Program-made: the position numbers and the translations under genes
Part shown: one piece after another, positions 22,810 to 34,645 of the stretch
Position numbering within the stretch: the stretch's first letter is position 1
Layout of the letters: each line of letters starts with the position of its first letter
Notes under the pieces: generated by a model
Databases searched by the model: none
What the model was told of the DNA's origin: nothing
Seen by the model: the letters and a program-made list of their open reading frames with translations, nothing else
Assembly (NCBI GenBank): GCA_916610825.1
Contig: OU744453.1
Location: forward strand, 8,903,845-8,967,844
Direction: 5' to 3'
DNA length: 64,000 bases
Source: Haliclystus octoradiatus
Taxonomy: Eukaryota > Cnidaria > Staurozoa > Stauromedusae > Haliclystidae

Positions 22810-23590
22810 ATGGCGACGACTGAGGTTAGTTTACGGATTGAAAAATTCAATGGTACCAATTATTATGATTGGAAATTCAAAATGCGAATGTTGTTACTGG
22901 ATAAAAATTATTGGGATATTGTATATGGCGTGGAAACACTTTCAAGTGAAGCGAATGATCAAGTCAAAAGTGTTTTCAATCGCAAAAATGAGCGGACATT
23001 GGCCACAATATGTTTGTCCGTTGCAGATAGTCAACTGATGCATGTGAGGAATGCTAACACAGCAAAGGAAGCATGGGATAGCCTACAAAACCATTTCGAG
23101 AGGAAGACTTTGAGTCAAAAGCTATATTACAGACGGGAATTTTTTACTGCAAGAATGGTTATACGACAGTCAATGCTAGAACATATCAATCACATGAGAA
23201 CAATGGATGATCAGTTACGTTCGATTGGAGCTCCTATCGAGGAAAGCGATTTGTAATTACGTTGTTGGGCAGTCTACCACAATCATATGACACTTTAATA
23301 ACAACTTTAGAGAACATTGACGAAGATAAACTTTAATACAATAAAAGCAAAATTATTACATGAGGAAGCTAAAAGACATCAAAGTGAAGTATTTGTTGCA
23401 ACTAATGGCGCACTTTATACGAAAGGGGGTGGCTCATATACAGGAACTACGTATAGGGGAGGACAAAGTAAAGGGAAATGTCATTATTGTGAAAAAGAAG
23501 GACAGTTTATCAGAGAAAGTTGACAAAAAACAAAAGATGACGACAAGAAAAGGAGTAAATCAAAATGTAGAAATGCAGCATCAATAGCTG
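22810..23590 (+). pseudogene. Copia gag with degenerate zinc knuckle
   Basis: Starts MATTEVSLRIEKFNGTNYYD, the Copia gag signature, with KEAWDSLQNHFERKT. Stops or frameshifts occur at about 23256 and 23330. The knuckle CHYCEKEGQFIRES has lost the usual His and last Cys. Confidence 0.87.
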
Positions 23591-23655
23591 TAAGTTCAAA
23601 TAATTATACAGATGATAACACAGAGTGCGAATCTGACAGCGAGATAGCATGTGTA

Positions 23656-25089
23656 ATGACAGAAGATAACCCACAATGCTGGTTTATAGATTCGGGTGCC
23701 TCAAGACATATGACTAGTGATAGACAATATATGAAAGATATTGTCACCCACAGCAAACATTCCCCAATTTATCTCGGTGATAACCGTGTAGTTATGGTAA
23801 TAGGAGAAGGAACAGTCAAGCTACCAATTTTTGATAATAAAAAAAAACTTGTATTGAAACTTACAAACGTTCTACTTGTTCCTGACTTAAAACGGAACTT
23901 ATTATCTGTTCTAATGTTAACAAAGGCTGGTATTGCAATAAAATTTGTTGGCCAAAATTGTCAAATATCGTATGCAAAATGATGTATGAACATTGGAAAA
24001 TTACACGACAAGTTGTACCAGGTAAATACTTACACCAATACAAGTCACAATGCTATGATATCTAGTGAGATGTGTGAAACATCATTAAAGTTATGGCATC
24101 AAAGATTTGGCCATCTGGGTATAAATAACTTAAGAGCATTAAAAGACAATGATCTCGTTGATGAAATGCTATGTAATACAAAGGAAATTTTTGAGAAGGA
24201 ATGTATAGGATGTGTACTAGGCGAACAACATACAAAAGAAATTTGCAAAAGAAAAGAGTAAAAAGTCAACAGAAAAACTTGGAAGAGTCTACAGTGACGT
24301 GTGTGGCACTATGGAAATCCAGTCTCAAGGAGGGTCAAAATATTTTGTTACCTTTATCGACGAACATACAAAATATGTAACTGTTTCTTTCCTAAAGCAC
24401 AAGGATGAAGCGTTTGACAAATTCAAGGAGTTGGTAGTCAAGGAGGAGACATCCTCTGACTTGAAAGTAAAAATTATACACTCAGATAATGGTGGAGAGT
24501 ACACATCGTCAGCATTTAAATATTGCAAGGACAAAGGTGTGAAAAAGGAAGTCTCCATACCTAAAACACCTCAGCATAATACAGCTGAACGTTTAAATAG
24601 AACACTGCTTGAGACTGCTACATCAATGCTACACCATGCTGGTCTTCCAACTTCATTCTGGGCAGAAGCAATATTGACGGCAGCATATCTTATTAAAAGA
24701 TCACCATCAACATCATTGAATGGAAGAACTCCCTACGAGCGGTATACAGAGTGTAAAGCTAATGTAAAGAATCTACGTGTGTTTGGATGTGACGCTCTCG
24801 TTCATATACCAAAAGATGATAGAACAAAACTGGCACCAAAATCAAAATTGTGTTGTTTTGTCGGCAGGATGGCATCAATTTCTATGACCCGAAGAAGCAA
24901 AAGTTTTTTAGATCACGGGATGTAATCCTCAGAGAAAGTAGTTTCACAATATTCGGAGAAAAGAAAGCATGTAGCAATTTACCACTGAGAACGTTTTTAG
25001 AACATGAAGAACTACACTCTCATCCCATAGGGTACAAATCGTCTCTTGGAAGGGAACAAAAAATAATTGTGCCCCTGATAGATCAATGA
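23656..25089 (+). pseudogene. Copia protease and integrase
   Basis: Protease WFIDSGASRHMTSDR. After a stop near 23980 comes the GAG-pre-integrase zinc module (LWHQRFGHLGINNLR...CIGCVLG), then the integrase core with FVTFIDEHTKY, IIHSDNGGEYTS and NTAERLNRTLLE (D, D, E all present). The C-terminal VFGCDALVHIPK...SKLCCFVG region follows. It is broken at 24925 and stops at 25089, near where foreign sequence begins. Confidence 0.88.
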
Positions 25090-25862
25090 TTGTACCCCTG
25101 CAGTATGGAACAAAATATAAACAATGAATCTATTGTTCATTTCAAACACTAGATTGAGTTTTCCTTTTGTTTCTAGATATTTAGAAAAGGCGCGTAAATT
25201 CTTCCCAACTGACGTGTTTCTTTCGATCAACATGGCGGCTATCGCTGGATTTATTTTGAAATATACCACTGCCCGTTTATTTGGTTGGTTTGGCTATAAC
25301 TTGCATATGATGCATCAAACTGGGTCAATTGGTCGCAAGTTTGCAGGTTTGATTTATGTGTTGCCTAGTTTGTTTTCAACAAGATGCCTTTTCGGTTTTG
25401 TTATTTGCCTTTTTAGGGACGCTGTTTTACTGCTATCCGATTCATTTTTGGCATGTATGTTCACAGAATCACAGTACTCTTTGCTTAGCCAAATCCGAAT
25501 CATTTTCAATTTTGTTTAAATTTATTAAATGCATACATTCAACGATTTGATTTTGACATGGTTTGAATTAACACTGATTTTCATATTTTACTAAAATGAA
25601 TGAGCTTGTTTCGAGATCGTCATTTGAAATTCCTTCCATGATTCAACTTCCCGTTTGCATGAGTTTGAATACTTAGATGTTGTTTATTCCTGTTTATTTG
25701 TATTCCAAACCGTATTTGCTGACGAAATAATTGCCAAAATGACCTTGAATGAATTGTTTTAAAAAGCTTAGGAATTTGAGTATGCTTATGTTTCCCTGTT
25801 ACGAACAGAAATTAACATAGACCTACGTAATGAAATCAAGCACAATCAACCATACCAGTGAC

Positions 25863-25870
25863 TATAAAAT
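25863..25870 (+). promoter_or_regulatory. Putative TATA box of copy A gene 1
   Basis: TATAAAAT about 180 bp before the first ATG (26045). It lies in a block also kept in copy B, where TATAAAT is at 53165. The shared flanks TTACGAACAG/TTATAAACAG and CGATTCGAA(C/T)TGGTTGAG support a conserved core promoter and leader. Confidence 0.5.
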
Positions 25871-26044
25871 ACCTCGAATTTCCGAAATAATCATTCAAGT
25901 TTGGTGTTCGATTCGAACTGGTTGAGCAAAGCAGTACACGCAATCAACCCTAGTCAACCATTAACTACAGTTAAACAAGAAGAAGCCTTGATAAAGCCAA
26001 GTTCATTTTACACAGGTGAGACTTTACTGATTTTGATTCATACT

Positions 26045-28596
26045 ATGCCATTTTATTGTGGTATATGTTCCACAGGTTTTTTAACCTTTTGGAAGTTATA
26101 CAGTCACATTTCATTTGCTCATTCTGATATTCAAAATTTACAAATAACTTGTGGCATTAACGGCTGCCTAAAAACAGTACATTCTGCTGAAGCGCTCCGT
26201 AGTCATGCCAGGCGAAACCATAGGATAGCAATTGTAAATAGTTTGAATGGGGAGAGCGATTTTGATTTAGATAGACCTACTGAATCAGTTGATGGAGAGA
26301 TTGGGCAAAATGAATCCATTGAGGCAGCCTCCATCAATTCTGAATCCCACTGTTCACCGGAATCAAACTCTGATCAAATAACTGATTGCAATTCTGTATC
26401 TCACTCTTCACTTGAGCAAATCAATAGCCTCCACTCCCTGCTATGTAAACAGATTTGTAACTTCTTTATACCACACGGGAACAAAATTCTTTACCTTACT
26501 CTGTTGTAGGATCTGTGTTTGATAAATTTTGTACTTTCCTGACATTTTACCATTCCAATATTTTTAAACTTTTCAGAAGCATTTTGCGCGAAAATAGTAT
26601 TGATCTACCTGATATAGATTTATTAAATGTTTTAAGCAATGGAAATTTTGTGACTCAGCTATTCGAGCCAATCTGTAGTGAGAAAAAGGTTAGCTCTTAC
26701 ATTGAGAAAAATTTAAAATTCGTAGCTCCAAAGGGAGTCAGTATTGGAATATTAGATAATGGTAAATCTGTGCAGTTACAATATATTTCTCTGCGCTCTT
26801 GAAACTATTTTTTTTAATGATGAAGTGTTTTCTGAATGCTATAAATACTCTAGCAGGAACCCTTCTAGCTCTGAGTATTCTGATATATTTGATGGGACAG
26901 AAATTCATCGCTGTTTTGCTGGTGAAAATTTCAAAGTCCCTCTAATTTTTTATACTGACGAATTCGAAGTCTGCAATCCCATAGGCAGTAGTAAGAAAAA
27001 GCACAAAATATGTGCTGTTTACTACCAAATAGGCTGTTTACCGCCTCATCTCAGGCATAAGAGATGTTTCACTTTTCTGAGTTCTCTTTGTTTAGATCGA
27101 CATAGAAAGCATTTTGGGTATGATGAAATGTTTAAACCTCTAATCCAGGAACTGAAAGATCTGATATCTATGCCTTTGTTCATTCAAGGTCAAATATGTT
27201 CTCCCAAGCTCTTTTTTATTTGCTCTGATAATCTAAGTGCGCATAGTCTTGGTGAATTCCAATGTTCATTCAGCTCAGGGTTGATATGCAGGTTTTGCAT
27301 GGCATCCTACAATGAATTGAAATTAAAGTTTTTTTCCAGTCAATTGCTAGCAGGCCACCTTGTACTGTTGAAAATAATTCACAAGCTCATACTGGAATGT
27401 CAAATGATGTCCAAGTCCAAGAGCCTGGTAGGCCTACAGTTCTTAAATGCTGCTTTGCTGGTGTTTCTCAAGTAGACCCTGATTTCAAGGTTTCTACACT
27501 TTTCCCCCCAGATATTCTTCATGACTTTCTTGAGGGTGTTATCCCAATTGTGCTCATGACAGTTTTGAGAATATTGATAGATAAAAAAGTAATTAAATTA
27601 ATTGAGTTTAATACACTTATAAACAATTTTTTTCACTTGAAGGAAATATCTTCAAAAGATGCGTTTACATGTGAAATCACTTACAGAAACTTGCTAGATA
27701 ATAGGTTTAGTGGTACTGCTTCTCAAAAGTGGAATTTACTCGTGTTTGCGCCATTCATTTTTTCCAACAGTGTAAATAGAAATGAACAATGCTGGATTTT
27801 GCTATTGAACTGTAGAGAGTTAGGAGATATACTGCTAGCTCATAAAATATCTAAAGATCAAATTTGTTACATGCGACATTTAATCAATGAGCATCATTCA
27901 TTACTGGCTGAGCTTTCTCAGCGTAATTTCACCCCTAAACTTCACTATATAATTCATTACCCAGATTATACTGAAATGTATGGTCCACCAAGATGTTTTT
28001 GGACTATGAGATTTGAAGGATTTCATCAGTACTTCAAAAATCTATCTAGACGGATTAGTAATTTCACTAATCTTCCTTTAACTTTGGCAAAAAGATGCCA
28101 AAGCCTCTTAGCAGGGTTGCACGGCTCGTACTCTTTGTTTACTGATCATGACTTCGTTCAAGTTGGTCCTGGTAAAACCATTATCCTTTGTGAACTTGGT
28201 ACTGAATTATGTGAACAAGTGAAGAATATAGGAAATTTGAGTTTGTATGATGATGGTATTGAGGTTTTCAGTGTAAAATGGATAAAGAGAAAGGGAATGC
28301 ATATCAAGGTTGGCTCAGTTGTGTACACGTTTGTTACAGAGGATGGGGCTCTTTCAATATTTATGGAGATATCTCACATCTTTTGTTTACATGGGTCTTG
28401 GGTTATCGCTGGAAATGACATTATTCCTAGGATTTTTGATCAGCATTCTTGGTCATATCTTTGTGATAAGAAAAATTCAGTTTTTGCTATGCATGTAGAT
28501 GACCTCCCTGAGTTTAAGGTAGTCTCAATGGTGCAAAGACATGGACAGTATCATGTTATTGTACCATACCAAATTCTGTCTCAAAAAGTAATTTAA
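26045..28596 (+). pseudogene. Copy A gene 1: C2H2-finger, putative RNase H-fold (CMC-like) transposase
   Basis: Two C2H2 fingers open the protein: CGICSTGF...HISFAH and CGINGCLKT...HARRNH. An acidic Ser-rich linker follows, then a large domain. Candidate catalytic residues are Asp in LIFYTDEFEVCNPIGSS, Asp in FICSDNLSAHSLGEF and Glu in FWTMRFEGFHQYFKN. Between the last two lie CRFC and DILHDFLEGVIP, a CxxC and DxxH arrangement like that of CACTA/EnSpm-type transposases. Frame breaks near 26500, 26795 and 27330-27400 kill this copy; the last 399 residues are open. The transposase role is inferred from motif layout and from the repeated copies. Confidence 0.6.
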
Positions 28597-28671
28597 AATT
28601 TGTGTAAAAGTGTTGTTTGTTTGTATTAGGATACTATTGTAAGTTTAATTTGTGTTCATTTTATTTTCAGA

Positions 28672-31265
28672 ATGGATTTACAAAGTAGCAGACTGGCTGT
28701 TTCAAAATTTGATGATGCTTCAGTGAGAAAGTTTGCTCGTACAACTGACTACTTCACCATGATTTCTGATGGTTTGTTTTGCTTTGATGTTATGAACAAT
28801 CACATTATGCTTTTACAACATCGTCTGATGTATGTTTTATCTCTTTTTCAGTGCTGCGGCGGTTTAAGTTGATCTGTGACGCGTCTGAAGTCGTTCTGTA
28901 TGCAACTGAAAGTCTTGGGTTAGATACAGTAGTTGAAGAAGAAGATTTTGATGACATTGTGAAAAATGGAAGCCTGATTTCATTGCGTGCTTGGTGGCCT
29001 GGGTGTGCTCCAGTTAAATCAGTAGAGGATAGCTAGTAGGTTTCTGACTATATTTGTGATTATCTCTTATCAAGACATATATGATCACTGACATGCATCT
29101 GTTTGTTTTATACAGTTCACAATTAACACCGACATCTAGCCATGGTATATCCACACATAGCCCCTTTGTGCGACCTGCATATGAACATTCAAGAACGGAT
29201 AGAACTTCTGTGTAAGTAGAAATTCTATTTATATATGTAAGATTCAATATTATTTTTTTTGAATAATCAATTTATATTTTTAGCCTTCCTCAAACTCTTG
29301 CCTGTCGCGACCATGGTGCTTCCAGTACTACTGATGGCTCTTCTTGTCAAGACTCACTACCAAGTTGCACTGCAATGTAAGTACCAGTAAGCTACCATCT
29401 CCTCATAAATGAGAATTCTCAGAATTTGCTTCTTTTGAATCTGATGTGCAAGTATTACGTGCCTAAATTCCACATTGAGATATGCTGCAGTCAAATATGC
29501 TATGCAACCCACCTCTTATTAGCGGCCACCTTCCTGAAGTGGACAATATTGTTTTGAATCAACCTTGTGTATAAGGGACACATGTATGTATTAGTCAAAT
29601 TTTGTAGAACTTCCAAGTGGTTGTTATATTCTGTTTTTTTTTTCTTAAAATCTTATTTAGACCAGTCATCTCTGATCACCTTCTACATTAATGTTGTTGT
29701 GTCTGTCTATTGTCACATCTAAATATTAGAGTTCATAGTTTTCTTCTGATGGATATTATTTGTTTGTTTATCAGATCATCACATACTCTTGCATCCGGCA
29801 GTGCTGGTGTTCCAATGTGTTCACCGCATGAGGAATCAGTACAGATAAGCTGTTCCAACAATCCCACAGAGTAAGCTTCAATTGAAAGTGTTTTATATAA
29901 TAAATGTTATAAATGTGTTTTGTTTGTTGTGATGACCGTTTGATTACATAATAGTACAATACTCAGAGGACTTCGACAAGCCTGGTAATGATGTAACTTC
30001 ACTTTAGGAAATTGATTTATATTCAAACTAATGCTGAATTTAGCTCTCATTATCACCCTTGATTTTACAAAAAGTCAAGTAAGGGTAACAAGCGACAATT
30101 AAGTTCCAATATTTGTTTGAGTTTGTGATGTGAGCAAATCAATAAGTGTAGGCCTACATTTCTGTTTATATCCATCTATATCGAGAATTTGTGTTTCCAT
30201 AGATCAACCATTACTCCTGAATCAAATCCTGGACCTTCTATTCGACAACCAACCGAACAGCGCAATTTGTATGTGTCAACCTGTTAATATGTAGGCCTAT
30301 GCATACAATATATTGTATGAGATTAATTATCTACTTCATTGATACTTACTTTCAGTTGCAACACTTATTTTGTAGGCTCCCCATATATATTCTTTGCCAG
30401 TATTCCCTGCTTGGGTTTGTACAGCTTTGTCAACAAAAGATAGTGAATGTAAATCCATGGCCAAAGTCACATCTAAGATCATTGACTGTTTGATGAAGGA
30501 CATGATTAGCAAATTGAACACAGCGTAAGTATTTCACATTCGCTAGACCCATTTTTTATATACGGAATTTATTGTGTGCATTGCAATATATATTTTTTTA
30601 TCATTTCAATCTTAGATATCCTGATTCAGAGGAGTACACCAAAGTGTGTAAGGCTCTTGTAGCAAAGTATCCATATTTGGCAGACAACTCGGCAACATGT
30701 AAAGGAATGTGAGTTGACTTATTGACAATTTTACAAAATATAACTGCTGGTATTAGCTGCTTTATAATTATATAACTATTTTTTTGCTTGACTTTTAGAA
30801 CTCTGTGGAGAACCAAGCTGGTAAGAAAATTTAAGTATAACAGAGAAATGACAGATAAAGCAACACAGGAAGTTATTGAAGCTCGTGCTAAATTTGCAAG
30901 TTCAGGGGGGCATAAACGTGCACAAAATCTAAATACTGCTACTCCTGCATCACCAAAAAAGAATGTATATTATATACTGGTTCTGCAATTTCATATGCAT
31001 GAATAGTGTTGTTAATGTGGAGCATGGTTTCATATCTACTGATAATTATTTTTAGGCTGCTTCCCCCATAATTATTGACCGTCCATCAGAAGCCCACTGC
31101 GATATCATATCATCGATGAAGGCAGAGTGCCGTAAGAGCATTCCTAATGAATATGTTCTATCAGAGCTTCTTTCTAAATGTCGCAGTGTCCGCTTTAAAA
31201 GACTAAAGTCCGAAGATTTGAATTCTGAACATCAATTGTGGCCTGCATTCAAGTTTCCAAATGTT
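28672..31265 (+). pseudogene. Copy A gene 2: UBL and Ser/Thr/Pro exon ladder, SAMD3-like, truncated
   Basis: Exons: 28672-28771, 28852-29032, 29116-29211, 29284-29376, 29775-29870, 30203-30268, 30376-30524, 30616-30708, 30799-30964 and 31056-31265, with the start of a next exon at 31446. Exon 2 encodes a ubiquitin-like or PB1-like fold (LRRFKLICDASEVVLY...DFDDIV). The following four exons are 96, 93, 96 and 66 nt, all in the same phase. Later exons encode YPYLADNS, TLWRTKLVRKFKYNRE and LLSKCRSVRFKRLK, as in animal proteins annotated 'SAMD3-like'. Defects: a missing GT donor after exon 2 with an in-frame TAG, and one base lost in exon 7. The last exons are absent. Confidence 0.6.
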
Positions 31266-31445
31266 GTGAGTAAACCTTTTGTATAGCATAGTATGTTTTA
31301 ATGTGATAATAACATCAAAACAGTAGGCTATTTTCCCTTATTCAGCAAATAATACTTGGCATGTAGAGAACGTTTAATCTCTCTTCCTGTTTTTTGTTGC
31401 TTATTGTTTGGATTAATTTCTGCGGTCTGCTTTATTTTGGTGTAG

Positions 31446-32600
31446 GTATACAAGAATGATTATTTTGGTGTAGGTAGATTTGAATGTTCATCAGATAGAT
31501 GTACAAACTGCTTATTTGAATGGAATCTTGGAAGAAGACATCTACATGCGCCAACCTGATGGATTCCAAGATGAGCAGCACCCTAAAGTGGTATGCAAAT
31601 TAAACCGAAGTCTCTATGGGCTAAAACAGTCAGCGCGATGCTGGAACAAGACAATTGATATCTACTTAAAAGAGCTAGGATATTCTCAAAATAAAGCAGA
31701 CCAATGCGTTTATGTGAAAAGAGAAAACAGCAAGATGGTTATTATTTGCCTATATGTAGAATGAAAATCGAAAGGAATCACGGAAAGCAAAACTTGAAGA
31801 TAAGCCAAAGTCAATATTTGCAAAAGATCCTAGAAAGGTTTGGCATGAATGATTGCAAAGCAATATCTACTCCATTGGAGACAGGAGCAAAATTTTGCAG
31901 AAAGACTGATGATGATGAAGGTACTGATATTAAAAATTACCAGGCCGCAATTGGCTGTTTAACATACGCAGCATTGGGTACAAGGCCAGATATCGCAATT
32001 GCTGTCAATATGCTGAGCCAATTCATGGCTAATCCAGCAAAGTTTCATTGGCAAGCGGTAAAGCGTGTCTTGCGATATGTAAAGGGCACATTAAACTATG
32101 GAATTTTATTCAGTGGGAGCAAAGAAGTAGTTGTAACTGGTTACAATGATTCTGACTGGGCATCAGATGTGGACAGCAGGAAATCCTATTCAGCATATAT
32201 TTTTGAATTGTGTGGAGGTCCAATAAGTTGGAGATGCAAAAAGCAATCAGTAGTAGCATTATCAAGTACGGAGGCAGAGTATGTTGCTTTAAGCATGGCA
32301 TCACAGGAATCTCTATGGCTAAGACGCTTATTTAATGGAATGGGATTTATTCAGAAGACTGCAACAAACATCAAAGAAGACAATCAAGGCGCAATATGTC
32401 TTTCAAAAAATCCCACAGAACATCCACGGACAAAACATGTGGATATTAGACATCATTTCATTCGACAAATGATCGAAAACAAAGAAGCAAGTTGAATATT
32501 GCCCAACAAATGAAATGCTTGCAGATGCACTGACGAAAGGATTACCAAGAGAAAAATTTGAGAAGATGAGAAATTCTATGCATATGGTATCCACATAAAT
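31446..32600 (+). pseudogene. Copia RT (partial) and RNase H
   Basis: Enters in the middle of RT at MNVHQIDVQTAYLNGILEED, then SLYGLKQSARCWNK. The frame then stops right after ICLYVE, so the second and third residues of the YVDD site and the following stretch are gone. It resumes with ISQSQYLQKILERFGM and the RNase H part (DWASDVDSRKSYSAYI, ALSSTEAEYVALS). A last frameshift lies near 32490 before the DALTKGLPREKF tail. Confidence 0.9.
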
Positions 32601-32770
32601 GTTATACATTGTTATACTACAACATATTGGTTATTGTCTTGACATTCAATACTAATTGAATTGCGAAGTCTATGTTATTTGATCTTAAAGGGTCGTTGTT
32701 TTCTTGACCTTTCTTGTTATTAATTATTAGTTGTTATACATAATGATAAAGGATCACTATTAAGTGGGAG

Positions 32771-33052
32771 TGTTGTGAATATAATAGTTATCTGTGATGA
32801 GACCGCTGATTAGTTATTGGCTGTAACGTATATGACTAATGTGCGCTGATTGGTGGACTGCTGATCCATTGTTCTTGTGTAATTACCTCGTGCGTCTTTT
32901 TGTGTTATGTTTATATTCTAGAGTTACAGAATATGAAGTTGTACGTTATAATCATTATAATAAAGTCTTCTGTTTGTCATACTTTGAGTGTTAATAATAT
33001 TAGTGCAAGTTAGTACTATTATTGGATGTTGTATTGATAACAACTATTAACA
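32771..33052 (+). repeat. Copia 3' LTR
   Basis: 282 bp, begins TGTTGTGAATATAATAGTTA and ends TATTAACA. Followed by TGATG, the same five bases that precede the 5' LTR. Confidence 0.95.
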
Positions 33053-33057
33053 TGATG

Positions 33058-33498
33058 AATTATATAAATTTACAATTATGGATCTAGTTAAACAATCAAA
33101 GCCAGGACGTTGTCAGCCAGAAATGATATTACCAAGGTTTAATGATGATAAACAGTTATGCGAATATTCAGCGTTACAGGAATATATTAAACGCACTAGT
33201 GCCATCCGTGGATCAGAAAAGAAATTATTTATTGATTAATCCTTATAAAGCAGTATCAAACGATACTACATCTCGCTGGAAAAAAAATGTTATGATAGAT
33301 GCCGCTATTAATTGTGATCTGTTTGAACCACATATCACTAGATCTGCATCTACTAGTAAAGCTTTGTCAACTAATGCACCACTGACATCTATTCTTAAAG
33401 CAGCGTCATGGAGTAATGATTGTACGTTTAGAAAATTTTACAACAAGCCAATTACTATTGATACCACATTTGCAGAGGCAATTATTAATGGAAGCTAA
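33058..33498 (+). pseudogene. DIRS tyrosine recombinase, C-terminal part
   Basis: Picks up where 22449 ends: IMDLVKQSKPGRCQPEMILP, then YIKRTSAIRGSEKKLFI. After a frame break come SNDTTSRWKKNVM, the HITR box (HxxR, second and third catalytic residues) and TFRKFYNKPI with the nucleophilic Tyr. All catalytic positions are visible across the two fragments. The frame break and the Copia insertion abolish function. Confidence 0.9.
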
Positions 33499-33666
33499 CT
33501 ACATATCTTATCATATCATATCTATTATACAATAGTTTTGTTTCATATTTTAAATTTGAAACATATCTTACAGTTTTTCATAAACTTCTTGAAGTTAAAA
33601 TCGATTTTTTATTGATTTCTGTGTGGACATTTTACATTGTGTTTCTTGTGTCCTCGTTGCTTTAAA

Positions 33667-33744
33667 ATCTCAGATATTCTATGCTGCGGTGAATGGTAGA
33701 ATTGGAAATTAAACGAGACTTCCCTGTAAGGTGAAGTTTGATTT
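33667..33744. repeat. DIRS right inverted terminal repeat
   Basis: TGCGGTGAATGGTAGAATTG and its flanks are the reverse complement of the left end. The segment AAACGAGACTTCCCTGTAAGG resembles terminal sequences of other DIRS elements. Confidence 0.85.
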
Positions 33745-33977
33745 AGATTCTATCAGTCACCACAGCAGCATATATTATATGCCCCCCCTATAACGATTAT
33801 CCTACCCACAAATAAATTTTTTGCTTATCAGTTCCTTCGTTCACAAAAAACACCGACTTTCAATACTGAATTAGATACTGCGCATGCGCTAATATCTCAT
33901 ATAATCTATGAACCCATGTATTTTCAACAAGAGAGTTTACACCGCAAAAAGCACTAAATATTTTACTCATGTGTCAG

Positions 33978-34138
33978 TAAATAAAAAACGGCAGAAACAA
34001 ATGACAATCTGCTTTCGGAATGAAGTTTTCAACATTCAGCTGAAGATTTAGAGCTATATTTGATCAATATTCAAGGTCAAGGTAGTCCAGGATCATTCCG
34101 AAAGCAAATTGCTTTTTGGTTCAGCCGTTTTTTATTTA
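33978..34138. mobile_element. MITE with ~45-bp inverted repeats
   Basis: Left arm 33979-34023 begins AAATAAAAAACGGC and ends CTTTCGGAATGA. The right arm 34093-34137 is its reverse complement with a handful of mismatches. The ends read TA-AATAAAA and TTTTATT-TA, so a TA duplication (Tc1/mariner-like) fits. It is noncoding and lies in the long SFT2 intron. Confidence 0.8.
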
Positions 34139-34645
34139 GAGACAATTAAGTAAAATGTTTAGTGATTTTTTTTATGTAAACTCTTTTGTGGAAAATAAGC
34201 GGGTTCCTGTTGGAGAAAAAAGCCAAAATATGATAAAACCCAAATTTGAATCGAGATACGAACACAAGCAAACAATCAGGACGTATTATAAATAAACTGA
34301 AATGAACAAAATATTGATGAAAGGAATTTCTGTTAATCGACCCTATCCTAATCATCGCATGTAATGTATAGTTGTAATGTTACTTTAGTTGTTATGAAGT
34401 AGGTCGTATGGTAGAGTAACAATATGCTATTTACAGCGGGCCATGAGGGCTCCATTTAAATGAGGCTTTACTTTGTAAAAAGGCTACAAGAAGTTACGAG
34501 GACAAATATGAAACTAATACGGAATCAGTCTGGCAAGTTCACTTGAATAATATTCATTAATATATCTTATATAAATCAATTTAAGCTAGGGTGTGTAGTT
34601 TGGTTTGTGAGTTGAACTGGTTTTCTGGTGAAAACAAATACTTAC

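Larger units (their letters stand above)
25140..31470 (+). mobile_element. Two-gene mobile unit, copy A (CMC-like transposase plus SAMD3-like gene), inside Copia
   Basis: The sequence between the Copia integrase and Copia RT matches, block for block, the unit at about 52.7-60.7 kb: a shared upstream region, gene 1 with C2H2 fingers and a large nuclease-like domain, and gene 2 with many small exons. Copy A stops early in the exon that starts at 31446 and lacks the last parts present in copy B. At its right junction, a 17-bp string starting TTATTTTGGTGTAGG occurs at 31432 and at 31460. No terminal inverted repeats or target duplication were found. The left edge is approximate. Confidence 0.7.
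22450..33052 (+). mobile_element. Copia-type LTR retrotransposon hosting element copy A
   Basis: LTRs of 282 bp each (22450-22731 and 32771-33052), near identical, with TG...CA ends and the duplication TGATG (22445-22449 and 33053-33057). The site GGTTATGGGCCCAG follows the 5' LTR as primer binding site, and AAGTGGGAG precedes the 3' LTR as purine tract. Order gag, protease, integrase, RT, RNase H is Ty1/Copia. The RT N-terminus is missing and replaced by about 6 kb of foreign sequence. A further deletion removes the YVDD motif. Confidence 0.93.
9443..33744 (+). mobile_element. DIRS-type tyrosine-recombinase retrotransposon, split by nested insertions
   Basis: Outermost element of the nest, in the antisense orientation within an SFT2 intron. 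Inverted terminal repeats lie at 9443-9520 and 33667-33744. The gene order gag, RT, RNase H, C-terminal domain, tyrosine recombinase is that of DIRS elements, which integrate without an integrase. Later insertions: ISL2EU at 11504-16515, a hairpin-repeat fragment at 16549-16617, Gypsy at 17786-21809 and Copia at 22450-33052. Subtracting the insertions and their target duplications leaves roughly 5 kb, a normal DIRS length. Several frameshifts show that it is dead. Confidence 0.9.

Noticed and set aside
25124-25519. 131-codon ORF between Copia and unit A
   Set aside because: Hydrophobic but with no recognisable motif and no equivalent in copy B; probably chance in unit A leader DNA.
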